NCBI GenBank assembly: GCA_944472155.2
Contig: OX235272.1
Coordinates: 19,390,354 to 19,454,353 of the forward strand
From: Trichobilharzia szidati
Lineage: Eukaryota > Platyhelminthes > Trematoda > Strigeidida > Schistosomatidae
DNA: 64,000 bases
Direction: 5' to 3'
Shown here one piece after another: positions 1 through 10,230 of the stretch. The position numbers and the translations under genes are program-made. A model generated the notes under the pieces. The model was not told where the DNA came from and ran no database searches. It worked only from the letters and a program-made list of their open reading frames with translations. Positions within the stretch are counted from its first letter, which is position 1. Every line of letters begins with the position of its first letter.

Positions 1-148
1 TTGTTCATAGTGAAGGTTCGTACTAGCTTCTATCCAATAATATCCCCTAGCCAGCGGGATGAAGTGTGACAGTTAAGACTTTCAAGGAGTATACGAAAAA
101 CATTTTATGCAGCACACCTATATTTGTCATTCTCTAGCCGACGAATGA

Positions 149-1000
149 TTGAGACGCAAACGAAGGATAAGCTTGATAGTTTTGCCACATCTATGTGCAT
201 TTATCAATTCAGCTGCACCTGCAGTGACAGTTATATTAGGCGTACTACTAGAAAGCTTAGCCAACGTGTTAGTGAATATCTTCCATAGTGGTTTGGTAAA
301 GGACAGACAAAAACAATCCGTAGCTCAATTTTGTCACACTTAATTGATAGTGGCCATGTAATCCAGAAAACGAGAGCCTTCAAAGTGATTCATCGTATCC
401 CACCGAATCTTTCCAATAGACTTCGTGTTCGTTTACTGCACACAGCTGAGGCGATAGGCATTCGAACTATTAAACCTAAACTATGCATTCAAAAAAAGTT
501 CGTACAGCCATTATCCCTCCCTTATTGGCCTATTAAAACATAACCAACTAATGACTTCTACACCACCCTTTGTTTATATTTTCAACCCCTTTCTTATCAT
601 CCCTTAATCTTATCTTCATTATAAACGTGTTTCATTTCCTTCCCTTACAATCTATCATCACTCAATCGGTTCATTTGTTTCTTCTAGCCTTTGTCGACTA
701 CTTCCACCTGAACAGTTGTTTGTTTAATCATGCTGTTTTTTCATTATTCGTGTTATCACAGATCGCCTCATTTTTTCATCCTTATTATTGATAAGACCAT
801 CATTATTATTATTACTGTTGTTATTATCATTACTATCCTTATGACTAATTGCACAATTTATATTCACCATCGTATTATCCTATAGACAAAACACCATGAT
901 TGGTTTATATTTGTAAACTTATATATATTAGAGTTAAGCCTGATGAGATCTAATTGAAAGCACAATACTGTTCGCTTAAATGTGTTGTTCTAAAATTTTA
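149..1000 (+). mobile_element. PLE-A copy: GIY-YIG pseudogene and 3' tail
   Basis: Remnant of a Penelope-like retroelement. One frame (193-543) reads as the C-terminal GIY-YIG endonuclease: a start like MCIYQFSCTC, then the -HxxW- region, then the family-typical end KLCIQKKFVQP. The frame holds an in-frame TAG at 286-288, at the conserved P-x-W spot. The YIG glycine is replaced by Arg (YIRR), so the nuclease is dead. The tail (544-1000) is AT-rich 3' untranslated sequence and ends in a hammerhead ribozyme listed separately. The RT domain is missing, so the copy is 5'-truncated. What I infer is only the family; the exact left border before 149 is unclear. Confidence 0.75.
934..979 (+). ncRNA. 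Hammerhead ribozyme in PLE-A tail (complete core)
   Basis: Minimal hammerhead. Stem I is UUAAGC (934-939) paired with GCUUAA (974-979), six perfect pairs. Core CUGAUGA is 940-946. Stem II is short (947-955, GAU/AUU around a CUA loop). GAA is 956-958. Stem III is AGCA/UGUU (959-972) with loop CAAUAC. C973 sits in a UUC cleavage triplet, so cleavage is expected after 973. Every conserved core base is present. Self-cleaving hammerheads in PLE terminal regions are known from other animals; activity here is inferred. Confidence 0.72.
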
Positions 1001-1049
1001 CTATGGGAATATTTAATAAATTAAGATAAGGTTTGTCTCAGTCGCACAC

Positions 1050-1245
1050 AATTCATTTTCAGACGCAAAAAAAGTATACATGAATTGATTCGTTCCCATG
1101 ATTCTTGTATCATAGATGGCACTAAAGCTGAAATTAACTTGGATGTTAGATACCTTGGTCTATGTCTTTCCTCTAGTCTATCATGGTTTGCTCACATCAC
1201 ATTAATTTCAAGAAAGATTTTTTGTCTGATTTCATTATGGGTCAA
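1050..1245 (+). pseudogene. CR1-like LINE reverse transcriptase fragment
   Basis: The plus strand translates to a stretch like HELIRSHDSCIIDGTKAEI followed by VRYLGLCLSSSLSWFAHI. This is the region just C-terminal of the RT catalytic box in CR1/Jockey-group LINEs (LGV..S..L.W..HI). It matches, at protein level, part of the minus-strand copy at 46.86-47.87 kb. No catalytic box is left. Short and decayed. Confidence 0.5.
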
Positions 1246-1765
1246 AATTTATTTTGATTAAGTTTTACACTGTTATACGGTGATATATTTATTGATGACC
1301 ACGTTTCGAGGACAACTTATTGCCACTCATAATCATATCAAGGTACCCACACAACTTTCTAACTTCGTTGATATAATCCCATTATTTTTCATCGCTTAAC
1401 TTGATTGATAGTAGTATTTTCCATATTTCCGGTATGTGTGATGAGCCATTCCTGTTGCATGTGTCGGGTGTAGACTCAATGAACAAGGATTCCGTAATCA
1501 ACCTCTCTCTCTCCACCCACCTAGATTACTTCTTAGAATTTTTACCCTCTCCCACCCACCCTATTGTGTGGTTGTGTGTTAATGCATGCATTGCAATTGC
1601 CGAGCTTTATTCCAAATTACTTATCTTCTCGGGGTCAACCATTCTTACTTTGGCTAAATTCTTATGTTCTGACAATCTGACTACCCCCGACCTACTAGTT
1701 TGACCTATGTAGTTGACTTCACAGTCATTGCAAAGTATTTTGTAAATTATATTATTTTGTTTAAT
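1230..1765 (-). mobile_element. PLE-C copy, minus strand, with GIY-YIG remnant
   Basis: Read on the minus strand, about 1740-1400 aligns with the better preserved PLE-C copy at 22040-22470. It has the sense of C-N-D-C-x-V-x-Y-I-G-Q-T followed by R-L-S-E-H-K-N-L-A. 1230-1395 is the shared 3' tail, with a hairpin followed by CGAAACGT. The frame is broken by stops. Its 5' side runs straight into an alpha fold-back, and the PLE-C sequence recurs on the far side of it (about 2143-2205). Confidence 0.6.
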
Positions 1766-2205
1766 TGGGTCAACTGGGATTCACTCAGGGACAAGCTCTA
1801 TACGCTTAAGGACCCAGTTGACCCAATTAGACAAAATAATTGTATTCAAGTATTGGTTGGTAGAGATTTGGTTGATTGATTACAGGATTTCATCATGAGC
1901 TGACATTGGTTAGAGAATCATTGGAAAACCATCTGGGAGTACTGGAAAATTGTTTCGTCCTAGTTTGGGACTCTTCACAGTACGCACCCAGGACCTTCTG
2001 GTTACAAGGCTATCGAGTTCGTAGACAATTAAACCACTTGGACTGATGAAGAGTACCAAACTAGGACGAAACAGTTGTCTAGTACTTCCAGCTGGTTTTC
2101 CAATGCTTCTCTAACCTATTTCAGCTCATGATGAAAACCTGTAACCAAAATAATATTATTTACAAAATACTTTTGCAATGACTTTGAGTGTGGTCAACTA
2201 CATGC
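1690..2205. repeat. Nested fold-back: PLE-C ends around an inverted alpha pair
   Basis: Outer arms (about 1700-1770 and 2143-2205) are reverse complements carrying PLE-C sequence. Inside lie two head-to-head alpha-repeat halves: minus about 1870-2030 and plus about 2035-2160. Both carry decayed hammerheads: the minus one lost the first core C, the plus one has A in its place. A smaller palindrome around GGGTCAACTGGG (1790-1830) sits at the centre of the left half. No gene is seen. Confidence 0.6.
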
Positions 2206-2209
2206 AGAA

Positions 2210-2800
2210 AATTCCACAGTGTATCTGAAATGCTGTTTGGAATAAAGCCATTATTATTATCACTAAAAATCCACAATGTCCTTCTTTGTTTCCCTTTCTT
2301 TACTCAGTTCCGGCATTTTCTATGAAGTTTTTGTTCGAAACGTTGGACCCGGTGTCTTTTTAATTTCCAATTCTTTTACTGAATAATATACCACCTTTCA
2401 CATTTTGCCTAATTTATTTATACTTTGTCAATAACAATCAATTAACTGTATATAGGACTCTAGATGTTGTTTTTTGTAAAGTTATGCTTGATCACACGAC
2501 CCTTTCCATTTACACTAATGACAAAAGGGAAAAAAATCAATAGATTCCGTTTATTGGCTGAGATTTATTTGAAAAATAACCACACCCATAAGGAGCAATA
2601 AAATGAAATTATTAATATCAATATTAGTACATACGTACGTGAGAGAACATCACTCAAACTTTTCCTTTCATACGTGAATTCGAGATATAAAAAAAGAATT
2701 TATACGAACGAATGGAAAGTGTAACTTAGGTTCATGAGGTTAATTGATACATTTATAGTACTTCGATGAACGAAATATTCCCATATTGAGTCATAAGAAA
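2210..2800. other. No gene; short LINE/SINE-tail-like piece at the start
   Basis: About 2195-2265 holds a motif (AATTCCACAGTGT then GGAATAAAGCCATT, then ATT repeats). It is shared in reverse with 10050-10115 and with the tails of SINE-B copies. The rest is AT-rich sequence in which I see no coding frame or RNA. Confidence 0.4.
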
Positions 2801-3660
2801 AAGGCATAAACAGCGAAGAAAATTTTCTTTCCGACGATTCATTTTCATGAGCTGCTGTACAATCGTAATTATAATTAACAAAGAAATCTTTAGACCAATC
2901 AGATACTGGTAAATTTTTGTCCTTGGAAAATTGTATTACATAATGTAAGGTGTAAGAAGGGATGACTAATTGTAAGTTAGAAAGGAGACAGAAGTTGGCA
3001 TGACGTAATAGGTGTGAGATAATGAATAATCAATAAGCTCGTGTAAAAGGGATAGGAACTAGTGGAAAGGCTATAAAGTGTTTTTGTATAAAATCTATAT
3101 GAAAAACATTGTTATTAATAAACAGTAATAGAGTGGTAATAAAATGTGGATGATGGGAATAATAATGATAATAAAAGTATTAATAAAATAAAATAATAAT
3201 AGTATAATAGTGAACTTACATAATAAAGGAAAGAAGCAAAATTGTGGTAAGAACTTTACTCTGGCCATGGTAGGGCAAGAGAATGTATGTATCGCTTTTG
3301 GATGCAGAGGTCCGGTTTCAGATCCCGTATAGCTAATGCTTCAGCTATGTACAGAATGCGTATCCGGAGTCCCTTTTTACGATATTGAGGGACTCTGTGT
3401 AACACTGTGAATCATTCATGTGGGGGTGCTCGATGTCCGGAGATGACAAGGTGTTCGAGGATTGAGCTGTTGCTATTCTTCTTTTCTTCTCTGGATAACC
3501 AAGCTGGGCAGTGTTCCAGAATACGTTTGTGGACTTGACGTTGCGTACGGCCGATATACTTTGCTCCACACGAGCAAGTAAATTGGCAAATACACATTGA
3601 AGTGACCAAAAGCGGTACACTTATAGTAGATGAGAGGTAATCATTTGGTGTGATATAGAA
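2800..3660 (-). mobile_element. PLE-A copy with intact-looking YIG
   Basis: Minus-strand PLE-A. The terminus is at about 2805-2870 (CAGCGAAG... GTACAATCG in plus sense), then AT-rich tail, then GIY-YIG in about 3620-3300. Residues MCICQFTCSCGAKYIGRTQR then HKRILEH-P-W are readable in 3609-3412. The YIG and following Arg are kept here, but the frame shifts near the HLVISGH segment and the C-terminal part continues in another frame. RT is absent. Confidence 0.7.
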
Positions 3661-3699
3661 TCGTCTAGCTCAGAGAGTGGTTATTTAGTCATTATTTTC

Positions 3700-3895
3700 A
3701 AGTGTTGGTTTTGTAGGGATTTTCTTTGATTGCATGGCGGATTTCATCATGAGCTGTCATTAGTTAGAGAACCACTGGAAAACCTGGTAGTACTGATGAA
3801 GAGTCCCAAACTAGGACGAAAAAGCTGTCCAGTACTCCCAGGTTTTCCAGTGGTTCTCTAACTAATGTCAGCTCATGATGAAATCCTCCATGCAG
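3700..3895. repeat. Alpha-repeat inverted dimer around a hammerhead
   Basis: Arms 3738-3793 and 3835-3891 are near-perfect reverse complements, including CTCTAACTAATGTCAGCTCATG on the right. The loop (3787-3838, plus) is a hammerhead: stem I GUACUG/CAGUAC, stem II GUCC/GGAC, GAA, and C before CAGUAC. The first core base is A instead of C (AUGAAGA), and the 15.2 region has an extra A, so it is probably inactive. Confidence 0.65.
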
Positions 3896-3929
3896 TTTAT
3901 TCATTAGTTGAGTTATTTTGTTGATGATA

Positions 3930-4110
3930 GCTAACAGTGGAATGCAGAATTCACATTTCACCCTACTTGGGAGCTGTCATTTGGATGTACATATATCCTG
4001 GTGAGTGATGTTTTTCTTACTACAAGTGGAACCTGGGATCCATTGTTTCAAGCGGCCAGTCAGTGTAACAGTCATATGAAAAACTATGGCGCTTATTGGT
4101 CTAGGCGATG
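3930..4110 (-). repeat. Decayed Sm-alpha-like hammerhead segment, possibly dimeric
   Basis: On the minus strand 4000-3933 reads GUACAUCC, AUGACAG, a CUCCC/GGGU hairpin, GAAAU, then CUGCAUUCC. The order of blocks matches the schistosome Sm-alpha hammerhead, with several core changes. A second weaker block (GAAAC...CCCAGGUUCC) lies at about 4065-4025. Related blocks occur at 22.9-23.05 kb and 31.84-31.88 kb. Confidence 0.45.
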
Positions 4111-4460
4111 GGCTTAAAATCAATGGGTCAACTATCTGAGTCGCACTCTAACTACCGAGGTTCGGGCAGGCAGGTGGTATTAATAGCCGTTACAGAATGT
4201 ATGTGTCTCACTGCCATCTACACTTGGAATTGCAAGCGGTTGTTGAATAAGACACTTCAGAGATCTTTGATGTAGGATGACGTATCAAAGAGGAAGGGTT
4301 TGTGAAAGTTGTCACAAGTTATTTAACGTCAGCAGAGAAAAGTGACTCTAAAGATATTTATAACGCAACTAGAGATTGACAAAGTAGTAGGGTAAATGTA
4401 TTATTAGTTCGCTTTTTATTTTTATTGTTGTGCCTTGAATTTACTATAGAGGATGGATTA
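4110..4460. other. No feature recognised
   Basis: No coding frame, RNA or repeat match could be recognised. Confidence 0.4.
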
Positions 4461-4619
4461 ACTTTACTCTTTGGGGTCGCTAGTCGTACTTTCAACCTTC
4501 GTTCTTTTTCCAGGCTTAGGGCCGCCTTGTAAACTTGTACGGAACACCATTTCTATGCGGTTCAAAGATGTGACAGATATGGTACGAAAAGCATTTCTAG
4601 TAGGCCAACAACTGCTTTC

Positions 4620-4930
4620 TCTCTTTATACAGAGGTGAAGATGGCCAGACAGGAAGGAAGAGCAACAGGAAACTCTAACAGAGAACAAATAAAACCCAAC
4701 AAATACTCTGAAAAAGATGGAGATATGTCATTCACATGCTGAGGAGTCCGTCGAGTGACTTCGCGCGCCAGACAGAGAGTGACATGGAGGAGATCGTGTG
4801 AAGAGGGAATGAAAGCAGCCAATGATACAGCTACAAAAAGACTGCAGAGAACGCAATGAGATGGAGACATGTTCATGAAGCCCAGTGCTACATTTGGACA
4901 CCTAATAATGTATCATAATAAGTAATAATC
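4620..4930 (+). mobile_element. Old RTE-like 3' end
   Basis: Plus-strand sequence follows the RTE-1 3'-end pattern: ATGGAGATATG, then GTGACATGGAGGAGATCGTG, then AAGAGG, then GGAGACATG and a final AATAATGTATCATAATAAG. In RTE-1 this region encodes the last protein segment (K-W-R-W-I-G-H ... V-T-W-R-R-S-C-E-E-E). It is heavily mutated. Confidence 0.55.
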
Positions 4931-5410
4931 CTTCGGCTGTTGACATGACAGGGAGTAAATCCAGTCGATCCAACTGCTCCTTCTTGTATTACAGGTTTCA
5001 GAATCCCCTGGTCGTTTGAGTCCCCGTTATTTAGACATACAGGTGTAACTTGGAGCTTACCACATTAACACCCCAGTCCCAGTTGTGGTTGCAATACTAG
5101 ACTAGTGTCAATAATTACCATAAACGTGCTGTCATTCTGACTGATTACAATAAAAAATTATTGGATGGGCATCAGTGTCACTATTCTGACAGCATAGCAG
5201 TGGGTTCACACTACTTTATTTTACCTTGTCGACTGTGATATTTACTAAGACGTAGGGGAAATATTCTTGCTTTCCTATTTTGTCAGACTTATATCTATTG
5301 ATGTATTTATTGATTTCTTAGTGATCAGTTGTCATACACCAGACAGCAATAAAATACTAAAATTATATGAATAAATTCTTAACCTGAAACTCCTTTTTTG
5401 ATATCTACGC
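4930..5410. other. No feature recognised
   Basis: AT-rich sequence with no readable coding frame. No match to the window's repeat families was noticed. Confidence 0.35.
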
Positions 5411-5414
5411 TATG

Positions 5415-5745
5415 GATTTTTGTAGGGATTTGGATTAGTTTTAATCGTTAGATTTTCGTCACGAAACCGCTCCAGTTAAGTAGATCATTGAAAACTAGGG
5501 AGCACTGGATGCCTGTTTCGTCCCACTTTGGGGCTCTTCATCTGAATCAGCGATAGAACCTAGAGCTTACAGGTTTCAAGACCAAAGACACTGGTCATTC
5601 AGTGACTTGGGCCATAATTGAATGTTCTTTGCAAATATGTGATATAGTGCTATCCTCAGTCAATGCCTTCGATGAGCATCCACTCCACTTTGACATAATG
5701 AACTCTACTCGGAACGACTTCTGAGTACGGCTTCAGGACATCCAT
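5415..5745 (-). repeat. Alpha repeat with hammerhead remnant
   Basis: Minus-strand copy. The hammerhead part (about 5490-5545) keeps stem II (GCCC/GGGAC) and GAAAC, but the first core base is A (AUGAAGA). The tRNA-like head is diverged. The far 5' part (CATCCACTCCACTTTGACATAATGAA, here 5680-5702) recurs at 51180-51206. Confidence 0.5.
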
Positions 5746-6039
5746 CTAGCAGGTACCAATAAACTGGATTTGGATTTGGTAATGACAAAAGAAATGCAAA
5801 TCGGACTAAATTATTTAGATGAATGAGCATCAGCTGATTACTCAGTGTCACCTCATAGTGAGCATACTGACTAATCGACATGCACATTACTGCACATTGA
5901 AAGTAGGCAATAAGATAGCTTTTATAAGTAGTAATGTAACTGATCCTGGTAGTAATATGTTCCATCTGTAAATTTTTGTCATACGACTATCTCTTTTCTG
6001 TTGGGACGATGAACCGATGTTTATAATGCATTTATTATT

Positions 6040-6370
6040 CCCTTGAATTCCTAATGAAACATAGGGCTACAGCAGAACATTTTAATTTCCTCCTATTTTT
6101 CCTCAGTTCCCTTTAGCTGGTTCCACGATGGCCTATGAGATCTCATTTCCTCCATGTCACCCTCTGTCTAATCCACGTCCAACTCTTCGTTTCCCACTCG
6201 GTCTCCACTTGAAGGTCTGTCTGGAGCGCGCGAAGTTACTCAACTGTCTCCTCAGCATGTGCGCGACCCATCTCTATCTTCTTCAGAATATTCATCCCTT
6301 CTCATTTGATTTCCACTTGAGAGGCAGGTGTGTGATATCGCTAATAGGCCTTCTCAGCATATGTCAAACC
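6040..6370 (-). mobile_element. Old RTE-like 3' end
   Basis: Starts with the 3'-end signature (minus sense) seen as CCCTTGAATTCCTAATGAAACATAGGG at 6041-6066. It continues with a CTCCATGTCACCC block and FHFPLG-like remnants. It is much more diverged than the RTE-1 copies at 14.5 or 26.3 kb. It abuts the PLE-A terminus at about 6365. Confidence 0.5.
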
Positions 6371-7540
6371 TATTTCTTTCGCGAAAAATACCCATTAACA
6401 CATTGAAATAAGAACAAATTAGTTCAACGAAGAGTCTCTTTTCGGCGAATTCATTCACTTAGCTGTACAGTCGCAAATATATACAATTTATTTTATATAT
6501 ATGTGTGTGTGTACATTACGTTTGTCAAAATCAAAATCAGAATAACAGTTAGTGTGGGTTGCTGATTACATCATCAAAATAATAAAGAAATTAAAATGTG
6601 TGATTAATAATCAAAGTTGTAACTAAGTGGGGTGAAGATTGGTAAGATGTGAGTAGGGTTACGTAATATAGACATGTTTAGAAAGATTAGATGTTAGTGA
6701 AGGAGTATGGAGACAATTATGAAAATAATAAATAAATAAAATAGGTGAAAAGATTGAATGGGTTAGTTACTAAAAATTATTATACGAAAATTGCAACAAA
6801 AAAAACTTGATAACAAAATGTTGATGACAGGTAAACTTGAAATTAAATCCACGGTAGTAGGAGAGGGTGAAGAAGTTTCTTCTGCGTGCATTAATCAGGC
6901 TTTTCTATCCAAATCGCTAAGGCTTCGCCAATACAAAGTATACGGAAGCTTGTCGATTTTGGAAGGCTTCTTTTGACTTTATAGATGACTTTGAACGACT
7001 TCACCTTGCAAATCGAATGATCAGTGTTGAGTATATGCTCAATAATGGCGCTCCTTATTGCTCCGTTGTTACCTTTCCGTAGCCAGGCGGGATAGTGTTC
7101 TTGAACTCTTTTAGATAAAACTCGCATCGAACGACCTATATACCTCGCTCCGCAAGGGCAGGTGAATTGGTAAATACACATGGAAGTGGTCAAATGCGAT
7201 AGTTTATCTTTAGAGTGGTTGAAGAACAATGGCCGGGAGGAAAATTTCAGTCGTAGTGTGGCAGCGAAGAATGTCCTTCTGAGAGCAGTAGATATCCTCT
7301 TCTTCAAGGTGTGAGCCAGAAGGTCACCTTTGAAGGGTACATTCATGTAGACTATCTTCTTCTGCACTGTAATGGGTTGTTCTTTGTGAGTCTTAGGCTT
7401 GATACGCTTGTCTATAAAACGAGGTGGGTAGCCATTCTCGAGCAGTGTCTTCCTTAAGAGGGCGATCTCTTCCTCTTTTGATTCAGGACTGCAGATTTTT
7501 CGGATTCTAGTCCGTTTCTGTTTCTTCCTATGTGTCTAAT
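6365..7540 (-). mobile_element. PLE-A copy: linker and GIY-YIG, minus strand
   Basis: The best minus-strand copy. A 158-residue open frame (7367-6891) starts in the linker (MQKKIVYMNVPFKGDLLAHT) and runs through the GIY-YIG domain: YQFTCPCGARYIGRS, then RVQEHYPAWLRKG, then SAIIEHIL, then GEALAIWIEKPD. Tyr, Ile, Gly and Arg of the motif, and the Cys pair before it, are all present. The upstream linker (about 7530-7370) is in another frame. The 3' tail (6780-6430) ends in the PLE-A terminus. RT is missing. It matches the plus copy at 51450-52330. Confidence 0.8.
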
Positions 7541-7890
7541 CACATATTTTAGCATTCTGTATTTTATACACCAATTTCAGCGCCAATTTATCGTAGATAT
7601 TTTTTCTCTCAGGAAGTCTATATCGTCGTACATCGGATTATGAATCAGTCGAATTCCCTGCCAGAGGAATTTGTGCCATCATCTTCTTTGGACTAAGTCA
7701 AATCAAGAGTTAATCTGAATTGTATAACGAATCGAAAAGGATAAGTATTGATGACCCAGGGGGCTTCGATCCTTAGAAATATGAATTTCAAATATTTACC
7801 GACTGTTTACTTTTTAACGGCATCTTTTATTTCATACGTTCTTATCTGAAATTTCAATGGTTACAAAGGAATAAATCAAAATGGTATACT
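7540..7890. other. No feature recognised
   Basis: AT-rich sequence between PLE copies with no gene or RNA recognised. Confidence 0.35.
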
Positions 7891-8420
7891 TCATTAATAT
7901 ATGTGTAAAACTTGGGCACTGTGCTCAGAAGTCATTCCATATTAGTTTGTTTATTAGATATGTCACAGTGAAACAGTATTATTTACTGGATGACGTTTCG
8001 AACAAAATTTATTGTTCATAATCATATCAATTGTAATCACACGACTTCTTCTCTCTTATTTGTCGCTGGGGTAGTAGAATTTTCCAGATATCAAGGACAG
8101 GTGATGAATCATTCCTATTACATGTATTTGCAGTTGATTTTTGATAAACAAAGCTTCTGTTATCAATCTGTCCATTCACCGGGTTATGTTAGATTGTAAG
8201 ACTGTTATATTATCCTATCCTATTGTATGATTGCGTGTAACTGCATGTAGTGCTATAGCTAGCTGAACTATTCTCAAGATTTCTTAAATTATTTGGATCA
8301 ACCAATCTAGATTTTGCTAAGTTTTTATTTTCAGCTAGTCTGACTGCCCCTGTTCTACTAGTTTGACCTATGTATTTGACCTGACAATCACTGCAGGCAA
8401 GGTATTATATAGACTAAATT
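7890..8420 (-). mobile_element. PLE-C copy, minus strand
   Basis: The tail 7890-8060 matches the PLE-C tails at 1230-1395 and 22620-22810. The GIY-YIG remnant (minus, about 8415-8290) gives the sense of C-x-D-C-Q-V-K-Y-I-G-Q-T-S-R. It is broken by stops and indels. It forms the left arm of a fold-back with the next entry. Confidence 0.55.
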
Positions 8421-8790
8421 GTTTTGTTTTAAAGGCTCCACAGGATTGATCCTTTAACCGACAAAGCTTGTTTCTAATTGAGTTCCTTCCATACAAGGAA
8501 CGAACCTCGGAAGCCTTACACAGAATTCTTAACAAGGCAGGAATAAAAGCGGCTGGCATTCAAGCCCACAAACTCAAATAGAAACATGCTTTGTCGGTTA
8601 AAGGATCGATCCTGTGGAGCTTTTAAAACAAAACAATTTAGCCTATCTAATACCCTACCTGAAATGATTGTCAGGTCAAATACATAGGTCAAACTAGTAG
8701 AACAGGGGCAGTCAGACTGGTTGAACATAAAAACTTAGCTAATTCTAGATTGGTTGATGCAAATAAGATAAGAAGGTTATACTTCATTGT
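8330..8790. repeat. PLE-C fold-back (about 150-bp arms)
   Basis: 8335-8480 and 8580-8725 are reverse complements. Both contain the GIY-YIG start (ACATAGGTCAAACTAGTAGA in the right arm) and a palindromic block CTTTGTCGGTTAAAGGATC. The right arm continues on the plus strand to about 8770 (EHKNLANSRLVDANKIRR). The spacer (about 100 bp) holds nothing recognised. Confidence 0.65.
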
Positions 8791-9085
8791 TGAAATGTCA
8801 TAACGGGGAAAATGTTATAAATTAAGGCGTTCGAAATGTGAGTATCATAAAGTTTTCTAGTTCAAGTCATCATCATCATCACTTTCTATAAGTTTCAAAG
8901 TAGAAAAAGAGGGGATGGGGCGGAGAAGACAGAAAACAGAAAACATAATAAACACTCGCAGATCACAGGGTTACATAACCCCTTTTGAGAATTATACTTT
9001 ACAAGAATGGAATTAACTCAGGGAGGTGAAAACATTAATATGGACGATTACGCAGTCAGTGTCATAAAAATTCAAAATACAGTCT
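8790..9085. other. No gene; CAT-rich microsatellite
   Basis: Contains a short CATCATCATCATC tract at about 8867-8880 and otherwise unassigned sequence. Confidence 0.35.
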
Positions 9086-9087
9086 AC

Positions 9088-9245
9088 CAAGGTGGCGGGA
9101 GTACGCTCGCGGACCATGCACATGGTCCGGGGTTCGATCCCCGGCCGGCGCACCCCTTTACCTCGCTAAGCCAGAACTAAAAAGCTGGTGAAGAGGAAAG
9201 GTTGGGCATGAGGCTTGTAACCCCATCCTGTAAAAATGAACACTG
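9088..9245 (+). repeat. SINE-C: tRNA-like head and body
   Basis: The head ends with a clear B box (GGGGTTCGATCCCCGG, about 9129-9145). The palindrome GGACCATGCACATGGTCC fills the anticodon-arm position. The body (CTCGCTAAGCC ... GGTTGGGCATGAGGCTTGTAACC ... CATCCTGTAAAAATG) is shared with copies at 18.4-18.6, 52.7-52.9 and 61.9-62.0 kb. No CCA end. Transcription by RNA polymerase III is inferred. Confidence 0.65.
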
Positions 9246-9900
9246 CTACAGATTCTGCAAGCCTTCTTCAAGTGGATTCCTATTGCCAAACCTGTGTGTT
9301 CAGAAGAAATTTGTACAGACACTTTCCTTACCTTAATCATCGTTACATGAATGTATAAACGGGACTACTTCGCTCCCCTCCCCCTAAACCTTAAAAAATT
9401 ATAAAAATTACAATGGTCCAAATTATTTTATTAATTTTTTTTTCTGACCACTTCACCTTCAATTACATGTTATCCTTGTAAAATTATTTTATTCTTATGA
9501 CCACTTCATCCTTATTTACAAGTAATCATTGCCCAACTTGTTTTCTTTTCTTTAACAATCCGTTACATAATCAACCTGTGTACATGCTTATTCCTTAATT
9601 ACTCTTCATTTTTCCAAAATTATGCATTATGCAATCCACTTGTTGTAACCATTTCTACCTGTTAATTGTGTGTATTAATCTTCTCCGTTAATTATCACCC
9701 CACTGCTTGTCATGTTGACACTGACTAATTATTGTTAACAAACATATCAGTGCCATTTGGTTGGTAAATTGTTGTGTATTGTAATAAAAATGCTACTATA
9801 TATACATATATTAGAGTAGAGCCAGAGTGAGATGAGGATCTAATTGACGAGTAAATATTTCTTCGCTCAATCTTTCTGTTTTCCAAATGTCTAAATGGGG
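9245..9900 (+). mobile_element. PLE-A 3' end with hammerhead-like terminus
   Basis: Begins inside the last 30 codons of the GIY-YIG ORF (PNLCVQKKFVQTLSLP) and runs through the AT-rich tail. The terminus near 9815-9880 has the hammerhead layout (GAGC...GCUC stem I, GAUGAGGAUCUAAUUGA, AAG/CUU stem III). The core CUGAUGA is replaced by a longer A/G-rich block. The same tail occurs at 25.66-26.09 and 39.5-39.93 kb. Confidence 0.65.
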
Positions 9901-10044
9901 ATTTTTTTCTATATTTCGTTGTGATGTTTGTCAGAGGCGATCTTGTGAGACATATAGTAAGCTTGCAAACATATTACTCTGTAAGAACACTTCTTGCCAG
10001 TTCGTACCTGTAGTTAACTCAGATTTTTTAAATTTTCAATTACT

Positions 10045-10230
10045 GGGTGTGAATAATAATAATAATTTGCTTTATTCCAGAAACAGTACTAGTGGTACAG
10101 TGTGGAATTTTCAGCACGTATCTACAATATTTGCATCTAATTTTATCAAACATTTAAAAAGAGTATTTAACAAAAAAATAAATCTAAAGACACCAACAGC
10201 AAAAAAAACACAGGATAAACACAAAAATAA
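10045..10230 (+). repeat. Repeat shared with 45.6 kb (LINE/SINE tail-like)
   Basis: Starts with AATAATAATAATTTGCTTTATTCC and continues into a TGTGGAATTTTCAGCA block also found in SINE-B tails. A-rich ACACAGG..ACACAAAA sequence follows. A parallel copy lies at 45600-45760. Its orientation relative to a parent element is not settled. Confidence 0.45.

Noticed and set aside
2040..2110. Reading the alpha core as CUGAUGA plus an AGA insertion
   Set aside because: Comparison with copies reading GUACUG CUGAAGA shows the better alignment is ACUG followed by AUGAAGA, a C-to-A change at the first core base.
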